From assembly GCA_902783935.1 (NCBI GenBank), contig CACZTA010000023.1, positions 1 to 9,095 on the forward strand: a stretch of DNA of 9,095 nucleotides, written 5' to 3'. The stretch comes from an uncultured Lachnospiraceae bacterium. GTDB taxonomy: Bacteria > Bacillota > Clostridia > Lachnospirales > Lachnospiraceae. The notes under the pieces are model-generated. The model made no database searches, had not been told where the DNA came from, and saw only the letters and a list, made by a program, of their open reading frames with translations. Position 1 is the first letter of the stretch; every line of letters starts with the position of its first letter. The translations under genes and the position numbers were made by a program. Positions 1-7,954 of the stretch are shown here, piece by piece.

Positions 1-2531
1 CGGTATGCTTCATTTTCTTTTGCCACAGTTTCATTCACTATCTCGCGGCACTGCTCGTCTGTCACGGTTTCCCAAAGCCCTTCGCGGGTCAGCCTTGAAG
101 TGATAGCCATTATGCAGTTGTGGTATACATCTCCGATTTCACGGGAGGCGGCTTCGTACGGCCGTCTTTCGGTCGGCCGGAGGCCTTGTTCGATGAAGTA
201 TCTGTACGGGCAGCCCGCGTAGCGCTCAAGCCTTGAAGGGCTGAGCGAGTCATGGTCTTTGCCTCCGAGCATAAGACTTGCGAGATATGGCGGAAGCGCT
301 TCGGTTTTGTTATCGAAACCGAGAAGCGACATATAGCCCGCGCCCCGCGCGGCTTTGTCCGGGTCACTGTCATTGTTTCCGGTTCCGCGGTACCAGTCGC
401 GCGCAGCCATCCATACAGGATCCAGTTTGGCGCGCTTGACTGAGGCGTGTGAAAGCTCACCGGTCAGATGCCGCATGGTGCTCTCAGGTGAACCGATCAG
501 CATATCAGCCGGGCCGCTGAAAATATCGTTTTCCGGCTCAAGGTCCGGGAAACGCTCTCTGATATCGTCCACGAGTTCTGAAGCGCGTATCTCCTTGCCG
601 TCTGTCCCCGCGCTTGACCAGCTTATCCTCAGAATATCCGATGGCTTGGACAGATTTCTATATATCGCGAGCCTTTCTTCCATTACCCTGACGCGGTCTA
701 TGCGTCCAAGGTCGTAGCCGCAGTCCGCGAGAAACTCTATCTCGTCGGCAGCAAGGATATCGCCTTCGGGGGCAGCCTGGGGGAGGACGCCTTCGTTCGC
801 GCCTATTATTATCACCGCGCGGACATCCGCGCTCCTTGTTCTCTGCATCGTCCCGAGCATCATGTCGTCACGGCTTGATGGGAGGATTCCGATCTCGGTG
901 GCTTTCAGTCCTTCCTTGAGAAGATCGACGAAAGTCTCAAACTCGAACCTGACATCTCCGATTATCTCGATAATCTGATCAAACAAAGAGATCACCGCGG
1001 TCCATACCTGCAGCATGACGTTCGCGGAATCACCGAGACCTTCAGTTCGCTGCCTTTTTTCCGCCCTGCTTATCATTGACGGGACATCTAGATCTTTCTC
1101 AAGGAATGCTCTGAACGCAAGGATGAATTCCGCGTTCGTCTGGCGTCTATACACTATTTTCTCGAGCGGAACGAACACGGACATAGCGCGCTGCCTCATC
1201 ATTTCGAGTTTTGCCAGTCCGTCTTCCCCGTATTCAAAAGTTCCTTTTTCAAAACGCTTTTTCCACATCATCCCATTGATGCGGTACTTGATCGCGTAGT
1301 CCTCAAGCTGCTCGGTCTCTTCCGGCGGCACCGGCGCGAATCCGGTCTTGAGCGTTCTGAAAATGTCGTCACGTCTGTAGCGCTTCCGTACCGCCTCAAG
1401 GAGCGATATAAGGAATACCGCGATCCCCGAATCAAGGATATTCCGGCGCATGTCAACAAAAAGATCTATTCCGTATTCCTCGAAGGCGCGCGCGATTATC
1501 GGAGTACGGGTTTGCTGATCGTTGCAGATGATTTCTATGTCGCTCAGACGGAAGCCTTTGTCGCGCATCAGTGACAAAGCGAACGCCGCCGCTGACTCGG
1601 CTTCTCTGTAAACATTCGCCGACTCCGAAAGGATCAGACCTTCCGGCGAGCCCTTTTCAGTCCACGGCAACACAGACCAAAGCCCCTTCTCTGCCATGCG
1701 CACTCCCGCCGGTCTCGTCACCGGGTATCCCGTGATCTCCGCGACATTCCCTGTCGGCACCCCGGCCTCGGCAGCAGCACTCCGCAGCTTGCCGATCACC
1801 TGCTTTGTAAGATCGAACAAAGCCTCATCGGCCGACATCATGTCGCACGTCATCACCACATTGGTATCCGCAGCCGCGCGCATGACCGCTGTCAGCGCGG
1901 CAAGACCTTTCGGCGAAAATGTATCAAAGCCGTATACCCAGACCGACGAACCAATTACCTTATCCGACTCCCCGAGAAGCGAGACAGCTAGGTCGCGCTT
2001 GTCTTCCGAATCGGTGAATTTACCTTCTGTTTCCTTTTCGTATTCCTCAAATATGTGAGCAATATCCGCGAGTTTTCCAGCAAGGAGCGGTCTTCCGGAG
2101 ACTGTTTCCGGCATAGACCTGAGCATTTCGGGAGTCACGTTGTACTGCTTGAGCTGCGTGATGAGCTCGCTGATTTTTTCTATAAAAGCGGCAGAACCGG
2201 ATTTCCCGCCGTACACCAGGAGGTCGTCTGTTTCTTCCTTAAGGATCTTGGTAAGAAGCATCTGGCGGCCGTATTTATTTATGAAAACACGGTCCGCTTC
2301 CGGACGCCCCTTGAGCGCCGCGTCGCAAAGATGCGAAATGCTGTATATATCAAGCCCCAGGAGCGAATCAACACCAAGATAGCGGAATGCTTCTTTTTCG
2401 GCTTCCACCGTGTACTGATCCGGCACGATAACAAGAACGCGGCTATTCGGTCCGTAGCCGCGCTCCCTTATTCTGTCATACATGAACTTTTCTTTGTCGA
2501 CGCTCTCACGAGCGTAGTAGATGTTCAGCAT
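1..2531 (-). CDS. addB: AddB-like subunit of the AddAB helicase-nuclease, 3' end beyond the window
   Basis: AddB pairs with AddA to resect double-strand DNA ends for RecA-dependent repair in the cytoplasm. The frame is open from the ATG at 2529-2531 to the left edge, giving 843 complete codons; AddB proteins are usually about 1,100-1,170 residues, so roughly the last quarter is missing. Visible marks are VIVPDQYTVEAEKEAF near residues 35-50 (a typical AddB N-terminal block), VIIIGANEGVLP near 570-580 (helicase-like core), and ERYAGCPYRYF with Cys774, which fits the first iron-sulfur cysteine of the nuclease domain. Next comes EIGDVYHN with His804, an early nuclease-domain residue. The other three cluster cysteines and the catalytic D/E-K motif would lie outside. 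Oddly, the N-terminus reads YYARESVDKEKF where classical AddB has a GxxGxGKT Walker A. The ATG is 4 bases after the prfB stop with no strong Shine-Dalgarno, suggesting translational coupling. RexB or another PD-(D/E)XK relative is the alternative. Confidence 0.85.
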   Translation of the reverse strand, partial: MLNIYYARESVDKEKFMYDRIRERGYGPNSRVLVIVPDQYTVEAEKEAFRYLGVDSLLGLDIYSISHLCDAALKGRPEADRVFINKYGRQMLLTKILKEETDDLLVYGGKSGSAAFIEKISELITQLKQYNVTPEMLRSMPETVSGRPLLAGKLADIAHIFEEYEKETEGKFTDSEDKRDLAVSLLGESDKVIGSSVWVYGFDTFSPKGLAALTAVMRAAADTNVVMTCDMMSADEALFDLTKQVIGKLRSAAAEAGVPTGNVAEITGYPVTRPAGVRMAEKGLWSVLPWTEKGSPEGLILSESANVYREAESAAAFALSLMRDKGFRLSDIEIICNDQQTRTPIIARAFEEYGIDLFVDMRRNILDSGIAVFLISLLEAVRKRYRRDDIFRTLKTGFAPVPPEETEQLEDYAIKYRINGMMWKKRFEKGTFEYGEDGLAKLEMMRQRAMSVFVPLEKIVYRRQTNAEFILAFRAFLEKDLDVPSMISRAEKRQRTEGLGDSANVMLQVWTAVISLFDQIIEIIGDVRFEFETFVDLLKEGLKATEIGILPSSRDDMMLGTMQRTRSADVRAVIIIGANEGVLPQAAPEGDILAADEIEFLADCGYDLGRIDRVRVMEERLAIYRNLSKPSDILRISWSSAGTDGKEIRASELVDDIRERFPDLEPENDIFSGPADMLIGSPESTMRHLTGELSHASVKRAKLDPVWMAARDWYRGTGNNDSDPDKAARGAGYMSLLGFDNKTEALPPYLASLMLGGKDHDSLSPSRLERYAGCPYRYFIEQGLRPTERRPYEAASREIGDVYHNCIMAITSRLTREGLWETVTDEQCREIVNETVAKENEAY

Positions 2532-2535
2532 TGTT

Positions 2536-3633
2536 TTAGAGTTGTTTGAGTTCCTCGTTTATGAACACGTCCAGATCGCCGTCCATTACTGCCTGGACAT
2601 TTCCGACTTCCGCGCCGGTACGATGATCCTTTACCATAGTATACGGCTGGAACACATACGACCGGATCTGCGAGCCCCATGCGATCTGCGAGAAGTCGCC
2701 TTTCAGCTCTTTCAGGGTCTCCTTGTGCTCACGTTCTTTAAGTTCAGTAAGCTTGGCGAACAGGATGCGCATAGCGACTTCCCTGTTCTGATGCTGGCTT
2801 CTCTCGTTCTGGCACGTAACAACGATGTTCGTCGGAAGGTGTGTTATTCTTATGGCCGAGTCGGTTTTGTTTACATGCTGGCCGCCAGCGCCGCTCGATC
2901 TGTATGTGTCTATCCTTATGTCTTCAGGATCGATCTCGACCGAGAGATCTTCTTCTATCTGCGGCATTACCTCGATTGACGCGAAAGAAGTCTGTCTTTT
3001 TCCCGCTGCGTTGAACGGTGAAATCCTGACAAGTCTGTGGACTCCCTGCTCATTCTTGAGATAACCGTAAGCGTTTTCGCCATTCACAAAGAAAGTTGCG
3101 CTCTTGATTCCCGCCTCGGTATCGTCCTGGAGGTCGACCATCTTGACATCATACTTCTTGCGCTGCGCCCATCTCGTGTACATCCTGAGGAGCATTTCAG
3201 CCCAGTCCATCGCTTCCACACCGCCGGCTCCGGCATGCACCGTCACGATAGCGTCATTGTGATCGTATTTTCCGTTCAGCAAAGTCTCGAGTTTGAAAGA
3301 TTCGACTCTTTTCTTGTAATCATCGAAACTCTCGACTATGACAGCGCCTTCGTCCTCGTCGTCCATCTCTTCCGCGATCTCGATAAGCTCGTCCATCTCA
3401 TCGATGCCGGCTTCGAGTTCTTCATACGCTTTAATTTTGGAATCGATGCCGCTCTTTTTCTTGAGAACTGCCTGGGCGGATTCCGGATCATCCCAGAATC
3501 CGGGTTCCATCGTCTTTTTCCCCAGCTCTTCGGATTCCTCGCGGAGACCGTCTATTTTCAACGATTCTCCAAGCTCTGTCAATGTATTTTTCAGTGACGG
3601 CAGTTCCTGCCTCACCGGATCAAGTATCAGCAT
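2536..3633 (-). CDS. prfB: peptide chain release factor 2 (RF2)
   Basis: RF2 reads UGA and UAA stop codons in the ribosomal A site and triggers peptidyl-tRNA hydrolysis. The 365-residue protein has the usual RF2 length. The stop-codon-recognising tripeptide SPF is at residues 205-207 and the catalytic GGQ at 250-252 (in SSGAGGQHVNKTDSA), at the same positions as in E. coli RF2. The acidic, helical N-terminal domain covers about residues 1-110, including the MEPGFWDDPE block. The frame is continuous from ATG: the region that holds the CTT-TGA +1 frameshift in many prfB genes here reads LGESLKID in one frame, so the autoregulatory frameshift is absent. The start is supported by AGAGG 7 bases upstream, which overlaps the secA stop codon, so translation is probably coupled to secA. 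The gene ends in TAA, 4 bases before addB. Identification is secure; RF1 is excluded because RF1 has PxT instead of SPF. Confidence 0.97.
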   Translation of the reverse strand: MLILDPVRQELPSLKNTLTELGESLKIDGLREESEELGKKTMEPGFWDDPESAQAVLKKKSGIDSKIKAYEELEAGIDEMDELIEIAEEMDDEDEGAVIVESFDDYKKRVESFKLETLLNGKYDHNDAIVTVHAGAGGVEAMDWAEMLLRMYTRWAQRKKYDVKMVDLQDDTEAGIKSATFFVNGENAYGYLKNEQGVHRLVRISPFNAAGKRQTSFASIEVMPQIEEDLSVEIDPEDIRIDTYRSSGAGGQHVNKTDSAIRITHLPTNIVVTCQNERSQHQNREVAMRILFAKLTELKEREHKETLKELKGDFSQIAWGSQIRSYVFQPYTMVKDHRTGAEVGNVQAVMDGDLDVFINEELKQL

Positions 3634-3640
3634 ATTTATA

Positions 3641-3645
3641 CCTCT
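3641..3645 (-). promoter_or_regulatory. prfB Shine-Dalgarno overlapping the secA stop
   Basis: On the minus strand AGAGG lies 7 bases before the prfB ATG and shares its first two bases with the end of the secA TAG stop codon. Ribosomes terminating on secA would therefore end on the prfB ribosome-binding site. The overlap is seen in sequence; coupling is inferred. Confidence 0.65.
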
Positions 3646-6418
3646 ACGCGCGTCTTTCGGCTTCCAAATCTTTATTCATGCAGCAGTTCTTGTATTTCTT
3701 TCCGCTTCCGCACGGGCAGGGATCATTCCTGCCGACCTTGGGACGGTCTCTTCTGAAAGTCTCTTTCCTTGCTTCCCTGTCGGGCACTTTCATCTGCTGT
3801 TCAGGCATATTGCCTGTCAGGTCGGATGTATCATCCACGAACTCGCTCTTGGTCTCGCCCGTGATCTTAGTCTCGCGGCGGCGCGACGTGTCGGTCTTGA
3901 CCGTCACGCTGTAGCAGGCGCCGACGGTTTCTTCCCTGATCTCCGCAACCATCTGCTCGAACATGTCAAAACCTTCTTTTGCGTAAGCCGCTACCGGGTC
4001 CTGCTGTCCGAGAGCACGGAGTCCGATACCTTCTTTCAGCTGATCCATCGCGTCGATCTGATCCATCCAGAGGTTGTCAACTACTCTTAGGAGGATCATA
4101 CGCTCGGCTTCACGCATGAGTTCAGGAGTGAGGTCCTGTTCTTTCTTCTCGTACATGCGCTCGAATTCGGCTTTTATGCTCTCTTTGAGGCTCTCCGGAG
4201 TCATTCCCGCGAGCTCATCAGTCGAGTATTCTGTCTTTCCCCTGTACGTCGGCACGACACGGCGGAGGTTCTTTGTCATAGTAGCAAAGTCCCACTCCTC
4301 CGGGAATTTCGAAGCCAGCGTTATAGGCTCGACTGTGTAGTCAACGATCTCTCCGACCATGGACTGGATGTAGTCCCTGAGGTCTTCCCCGCCGAGTACC
4401 TTGCGGCGCTCGCCGTAGATGATCTCTCTCTGTTTGTTCATTACGTTGTCGTACTGCAGGACGTATTTACGTATACCGAAGTTCCTGCCTTCGACTTTCT
4501 TCTGGGCGCTTTCGATCGAGCGCGAAAGCATTCCTGCTTCTATCGCCTCGTCTTCCTCAAGGCCCATCCTCGCAACTACGTTCTGCATCCTGTCACCGCC
4601 GAAGAGTCTCATCAGGTCATCTTCGAGCGAGATGAAGAACTGCGTCATACCGGGGTCTCCCTGACGTCCGGCACGGCCCCGGAGCTGATTGTCGATACGG
4701 CGGGACTCATGTCTCTCCGTACCTATGATACAAAGTCCTCCCAGCTTTACGACTTCTTCATGTTCTTTGTCGCGCTCGACTTTGTATTCTTTATATATGC
4801 GCTGGTATTCATCGCGGGCAGCCAGCATCTCGGGATCGTTGGATTTTGCGAATCCGGTCGCAAAGCTGATCTGCTCATCGGTGAAATCGTTTTTCTTCAT
4901 CTGGCGGCGGGCATCGAAATCCGGGTTTCCGCCGAGCAGGATGTCGGTTCCACGGCCTGCCATGTTGGTCGCGATGGTTACCGCGCCTTTACGTCCGGCC
5001 TGTGCTACGATCTCAGCTTCTCTCTCATGCTGCTTGGCGTTCAGCACGTCGTGCTTGATGCCGCGCTTTTTCAGCATGTCGCTGATGATCTCAGACTTCT
5101 CGATCGAGATAGTACCGACAAGGACCGGCTGGCCTGTGGCGTGCACTTCAGCCACTCTGTTCGCTATGGCTTTGTATTTTCCGCGTTCTGTCTGATATAC
5201 GGAGTCTTCGAGGTCCTGACGTATGACGTCCCTGTTGGTCGGGATCACTACTACGTCCATGTTGTAGATCTCGCGGAACTCGTCCTCTTCAGTCTTCGCG
5301 GTACCTGTCATTCCGGACAGTTTGTCATACATGCGGAAATAGTTCTGAAGCGTGATCGTTGCAAGTGTCTTGGACTCGGAACGCACTTTCAGTCTTTCTT
5401 TTGCCTCGATAGCCTGATGCAGTCCGTTGCTGTAGCGCCGGCCGAACATCAGACGTCCGGTGAACTCGTCAACTATGATGATCTCGCCGTCCTTAACGAT
5501 GTAGTCGACGTCGCGGATCATGAGGTTCCTGGCTTTCAACGCCTGCTGGACATGGTGGTTGATCTCCATGTTGCCGGCATCACCGTAGTTCTCGAGATTG
5601 AAGAAATGCTCGGCTTTTGCGATACCTGACTCGGTCAGCGCGACCTGCTCGTCCTTCTCGTCGATCTCAAAGTCGGTATTCTTGATGAGCCCAGCGGCAA
5701 ACCTGTCAGCTTTAGCATACAGATCTGTCGATTTGGTGCCGGCGCCTGAAATGATGAGCGGGGTCCTCGCCTCGTCTATAAGGATCGAGTCGACCTCGTC
5801 GACTATGGCGAAATGAAGTGGTCTCTGTGTGAGTTCTTCTTCATAGATCACCATGTTATCCCTGAGGTAGTCGAAACCGAACTCGTTGTTTGTTCCGTAT
5901 GTGATGTCAGCCTGATAAGCGGCTTTTCTCTCGGCATCGCTGATACCGTGGATAACACAGCCGACCGTAAGGCCAAGGAACGTGTAGACCTTTCCCATCC
6001 AGTCCGAGTCACGCTTGGCGAGGTAATCGTTGACGGTTACGACGTGAACGCCTTTTCCTTCCAGCGCGTTCAGATAAACCGGAAGCGTCGCGACGAGCGT
6101 CTTACCTTCACCGGTTTTCATCTCTGCTATCCTGCCCTGATGAAGCACGATACCGCCGATGATCTGTACCGGGAACGGTTCCATTCCGATGCTTCTCCTT
6201 GCGCCTTCACGGCAGACGGCAAAAGCTTCCGGAAGCAGGTCGTCGAGTGTCTCGCCGGCAGCGATACGCTGCTTGAACTCAACTGTTTTCTCCCTCAGCT
6301 CCTCGTCGGAAAGCGCGACCATCTCGTCACGTCTGTCTTCTACTTTCTGCGCGATCTTACGCAGCTTCTTGACTTCTTTCTCGTTGAGATCGCCAAAGAT
6401 TTTTTCCATTATGCCCAT
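3644..6418 (-). CDS. secA: preprotein translocase ATPase SecA
   Basis: SecA is the ATP-driven motor that pushes unfolded preproteins through the SecYEG channel at the inner face of the membrane. The 924-residue protein shows the full domain order. Walker A is MKTGEGKT (100-107) and Walker B is [15 protein letters not shown] (206-220) in nucleotide-binding domain 1. The preprotein cross-linking domain covers about 225-375. NBD2 has [14 protein letters not shown] and the arginine-finger motif [13 protein letters not shown] (578-590). Helical scaffold and wing domains follow to about 840. A variable linker leads to the zinc motif [13 protein letters not shown] (901-913), which in other SecA proteins binds zinc and SecB or phospholipid. 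An insertion of about 60 residues (about 497-558) sits in NBD2, where E. coli has its VAR subdomain; B. subtilis SecA lacks it. The first ATG is chosen because AAGGAG is 9 bases upstream; the ATG at codon 4 would lie too far. It is first in the tight secA-prfB-addB group. Confidence 0.98.
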   Translation of the reverse strand: MGIMEKIFGDLNEKEVKKLRKIAQKVEDRRDEMVALSDEELREKTVEFKQRIAAGETLDDLLPEAFAVCREGARRSIGMEPFPVQIIGGIVLHQGRIAEMKTGEGKTLVATLPVYLNALEGKGVHVVTVNDYLAKRDSDWMGKVYTFLGLTVGCVIHGISDAERKAAYQADITYGTNNEFGFDYLRDNMVIYEEELTQRPLHFAIVDEVDSILIDEARTPLIISGAGTKSTDLYAKADRFAAGLIKNTDFEIDEKDEQVALTESGIAKAEHFFNLENYGDAGNMEINHHVQQALKARNLMIRDVDYIVKDGEIIIVDEFTGRLMFGRRYSNGLHQAIEAKERLKVRSESKTLATITLQNYFRMYDKLSGMTGTAKTEEDEFREIYNMDVVVIPTNRDVIRQDLEDSVYQTERGKYKAIANRVAEVHATGQPVLVGTISIEKSEIISDMLKKRGIKHDVLNAKQHEREAEIVAQAGRKGAVTIATNMAGRGTDILLGGNPDFDARRQMKKNDFTDEQISFATGFAKSNDPEMLAARDEYQRIYKEYKVERDKEHEEVVKLGGLCIIGTERHESRRIDNQLRGRAGRQGDPGMTQFFISLEDDLMRLFGGDRMQNVVARMGLEEDEAIEAGMLSRSIESAQKKVEGRNFGIRKYVLQYDNVMNKQREIIYGERRKVLGGEDLRDYIQSMVGEIVDYTVEPITLASKFPEEWDFATMTKNLRRVVPTYRGKTEYSTDELAGMTPESLKESIKAEFERMYEKKEQDLTPELMREAERMILLRVVDNLWMDQIDAMDQLKEGIGLRALGQQDPVAAYAKEGFDMFEQMVAEIREETVGACYSVTVKTDTSRRRETKITGETKSEFVDDTSDLTGNMPEQQMKVPDREARKETFRRDRPKVGRNDPCPCGSGKKYKNCCMNKDLEAERRA

Positions 6419-6427
6419 ATCTTGTAT

Positions 6428-6433
6428 CTCCTT
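6428..6433 (-). promoter_or_regulatory. secA Shine-Dalgarno
   Basis: AAGGAG on the minus strand is 9 bases from the ATG at 6416-6418. It is the strongest ribosome-binding site in the window and decides the secA start over the nearby in-frame ATG at codon 4. Confidence 0.85.
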
Positions 6434-6435
6434 CC

Positions 6436-6452
6436 GGCCGCGAAGCGCGACC
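6436..6452 (-). promoter_or_regulatory. hairpin abutting the secA Shine-Dalgarno
   Basis: On the minus strand GGTCGCG-CTT-CGCGGCC forms a 7-bp stem (one U-G wobble) with a 3-base loop. Its 3' foot is only 2 bases before AAGGAG. Such a structure could limit or tune ribosome access to secA. The hairpin is seen; any regulatory role is inference. Confidence 0.45.
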
Positions 6453-6468
6453 CAGTCATATCCGGTTC

Positions 6469-6493
6469 AAAGGCCGGCGGCAGCCGGCTTTTT
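6469..6493. terminator. GC-rich hairpin with T5 on the plus strand
   Basis: GCCGGC (6473-6478), loop GGCA, then GCCGGC (6483-6488), flanked by AAAG and TTTTT. The plus strand has the classic Rho-independent form, with five T after the stem; on the minus strand the stem is followed by only CTTT. No plus-strand gene lies upstream, so it may be bidirectional: a weak stop after the CorC-type gene and a block to antisense transcripts out of secA. The structure is clear but its direction of action is uncertain. Confidence 0.5.
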
Positions 6494-6500
6494 ATATGAT

Positions 6501-6521
6501 CCGCCGCAAGGCGGCTTTGTT
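6501..6521. terminator. second hairpin just after the CorC-type gene
   Basis: CCGCC-GCAA-GGCGG forms a 5-bp stem with a tetraloop, followed on the plus strand by CTTTGTT. It begins about 16 bases after the stop codon of the upstream minus-strand gene. Together with the neighbouring hairpin it may reduce read-through into secA. The TAACAAAG block between the stop codon and the stem also occurs after the prsW-like gene. No long T-tract follows on the minus strand, so termination may be partial. Confidence 0.4.
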
Positions 6522-6529
6522 ACGTTGTC

Positions 6530-7801
6530 CTAATCCTCATCCTCGGGTTTATCCTCTACGGTCATGTTGATCTCGACCGCGATACGGTCCTCGGTCTTGA
6601 TTACCTTCCCCCGGAAAATCTTGTGCTGCGACTCATACTCGAACGTGTCGCCCGGTTCGGGCAGCTTGTCGAGGAGCCTCATCACAAGACCATTTACGGT
6701 ATTGTCGTCGAAATCCTCGTCCTCGCCGAAAAACTCGAATACCTTCTCTACATTCGCCGTTCCGAGAACTCTGTAGCTTCCGTTCTGGAGCGGAGTGATG
6801 TCCTGCGACTCTACCTCTTCATGCTCGTCATAGATCTCGCCGACGAGTTCCTCAATTATATCCTCCATCGTCACGAGACCGAGAGTCCCGCCATACTCGT
6901 CGACTATTATCGCGATCTGGCATTGGTCGTGCTGCATCTTCTGGAGCAGCGCGAAAGCTTTCATCGTACCCGCGACATAAACTATCGGTTTGATGTAATC
7001 CGAGATCGTCTTGTCTTTGTGATAAATATAGTTGTGGAAGTCTTTCTGGCTAAGCACACCGAGGATCGTGTCGAGGTCGTCCTCATACACGGGAAGCCTG
7101 GAGAATCCGGTCTCCAGGAACATCTCCGCGACCTCGTCCTCCGTCATTTCAATGTCTATCGCTTCTATATCGACTCTGGGAGTGAGCACGTCCCATGCCT
7201 CCAGCTCGTCGAATTCTATCGCGTTCTGGATGAGTTCGCTGTGATCCTGCTGGATGTTGCCTTCCGTTTCGGCTTCTTCCACTATCGTGAGAAGTTCGTC
7301 TTCCGTGATGCCCTTATCTTCATCGACCTTCAGGACCTTAAGCAGGAATTTCCTCCACTGGCTGAACAGGAAATTGAACGGCGTAAAAAGTATCCTGAGC
7401 GCGTTGATGACAGGAGCGAATGCCATAGCGAAGAATTCGGCCTTTTCCTTGGCAAGGACCTTCGGCGTGACTTCTCCGAAAATCAGTACGATAATGGTCA
7501 TGACTATTGTCGATACTGTCGGACCGTATACTCCATACAGTCTTACAAAGAATACCGTCGCGACCGCCGTGTTCCCTATATTCGCAATATTATTGCCGAT
7601 CAGCGTCGTCGACAAAAGCTCGTCGTACCGTTCTATCAGCTCAAGCGCGAGCGCGGCGCGTTTATTGCCGTCCGTCGCCATGTTCTTGAGTCTTATCCTG
7701 TTCGCCGATGTAAAGGCCGTCTCGGTGGACGAGAAAAAAGCCGATAAAACGACGAACAAGAACATTATGCCGATCTGCACACCCGTATTTGGGGCTTCCA
7801 T
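6530..7801 (-). CDS. CNNM/CBS/CorC-domain membrane protein (HlyC/CorC family)
   Basis: This is a hemolysin-C/CorC family protein; members with this layout include bacterial magnesium/cobalt efflux proteins. The 423-residue chain starts with a DUF21/CNNM membrane domain (about 1-150). It has hydrophobic segments near 8-24, 62-86, 92-112 and 122-146 and the family blocks SAFFSSTETAF (20-30), GNNIANIGNTAVAT (69-82) and FGEVTPK (108-114). A cytosolic CBS pair follows: LTPRVDIEAID to about 262, then about 268-325 including IVDEYGGTLGLVTMEDIIEELVGEI. The C-terminal CorC_HlyC domain (about 335-415) carries RVLGTANVEKV, and an acidic tail ends the protein. The CBS1 entry reads LTPR, where many members have MTPR. 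The start is supported by AGGATAGGATAGG just upstream. It heads the minus-strand gene set, 111 bases before secA. The family is certain; the transported ion cannot be read from the sequence, and no hemolysin activity should be inferred. Confidence 0.93.
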   Translation of the reverse strand: MEAPNTGVQIGIMFLFVVLSAFFSSTETAFTSANRIRLKNMATDGNKRAALALELIERYDELLSTTLIGNNIANIGNTAVATVFFVRLYGVYGPTVSTIVMTIIVLIFGEVTPKVLAKEKAEFFAMAFAPVINALRILFTPFNFLFSQWRKFLLKVLKVDEDKGITEDELLTIVEEAETEGNIQQDHSELIQNAIEFDELEAWDVLTPRVDIEAIDIEMTEDEVAEMFLETGFSRLPVYEDDLDTILGVLSQKDFHNYIYHKDKTISDYIKPIVYVAGTMKAFALLQKMQHDQCQIAIIVDEYGGTLGLVTMEDIIEELVGEIYDEHEEVESQDITPLQNGSYRVLGTANVEKVFEFFGEDEDFDDNTVNGLVMRLLDKLPEPGDTFEYESQHKIFRGKVIKTEDRIAVEINMTVEDKPEDED

Positions 7802-7804
7802 ATA

Positions 7805-7817
7805 CCTATCCTATCCT
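7805..7817 (-). promoter_or_regulatory. repeated Shine-Dalgarno of the CorC-type gene
   Basis: On the minus strand AGGATAGGATAGG stops 3 bases before the ATG. The middle GGA, 7 bases from the ATG, is best placed to pair with 16S rRNA; the last AGG is too close. The 5-base AGGAT unit is repeated. Confidence 0.6.
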
Positions 7818-7874
7818 AACTGCTGTCTGTTTTTTATCCCTTTATGAGCATTGCCGCGTCTGTCCGGACGATAC

Positions 7875-7887
7875 GCCGGCCGCCGGC
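7875..7887. repeat. paired GCCGGC palindromes in the divergent region
   Basis: Two copies of the self-complementary hexamer GCCGGC are separated by one base (7875-7880 and 7882-7887). On the minus strand they fall in the predicted leader of the CorC-type mRNA and can fold as a short hairpin. On the plus strand they sit just upstream of the predicted birA -35 box. Function unknown. Confidence 0.4.
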
Positions 7888-7892
7888 TGCCC

Positions 7893-7922
7893 TTGATTTC
7901 CGTCAATCATTTAGTTTATCAT
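7893..7922 (+). promoter_or_regulatory. predicted sigma-70-type promoter for birA
   Basis: TTGATT (7893-7898) as -35 and TATCAT (7917-7922) as -10 are separated by 18 bases. They match consensus at 4 of 6 and 5 of 6 positions. The predicted transcript would start near 7929 and give birA a leader of about 100 bases. Prediction from consensus only. Confidence 0.5.
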
Positions 7923-7946
7923 ATTCAGTAGGAAAATTAAAGAAGA
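7918..7946 (-). promoter_or_regulatory. possible promoter for the CorC-type gene
   Basis: On the minus strand, ATGATA/TATGAT-like bases at 7918-7924, followed by AAACT, give a -10 candidate (TATGAT, 5 of 6) that overlaps the plus-strand -10. Upstream is AT-rich (TTTAATTTTCC), but no good -35 box is present at 16-18 bases, so an activator might be needed. The predicted start is near 7911, about 110 bases from the ATG. Confidence 0.35.
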
Positions 7947-7954
7947 CGGCGCAT

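Noticed and set aside
3338..4090. 250-codon plus-strand open frame starting with a Ser-rich stretch
   Set aside because: The Ser-rich start is the reverse image of the acidic Glu/Asp-rich RF2 N-terminus; it spans the prfB-secA junction antisense.
4709..5629. 306-codon plus-strand open frame
   Set aside because: Antisense to the conserved NBD and cross-linking regions of SecA; composition looks like a reverse-complement shadow and no ribosome-binding site or family motif is seen.
6419..6529. SecM-like stalling peptide upstream of secA
   Set aside because: The gap is 111 bases and contains no reading frame with a start, signal peptide and arrest sequence.
6623..7747. 374-codon open frame on the plus strand
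   Set aside because: It lies wholly opposite the well-supported CNNM/CBS gene, has no domain I recognise, and fits the antisense openness expected from this codon usage.
7802..7911. Magnesium riboswitch in the leader of the CorC-type gene
   Set aside because: The leader is only about 110 bases and shows no multi-stem M-box layout or terminator before the ATG; only a short GCCGGC hairpin is visible.
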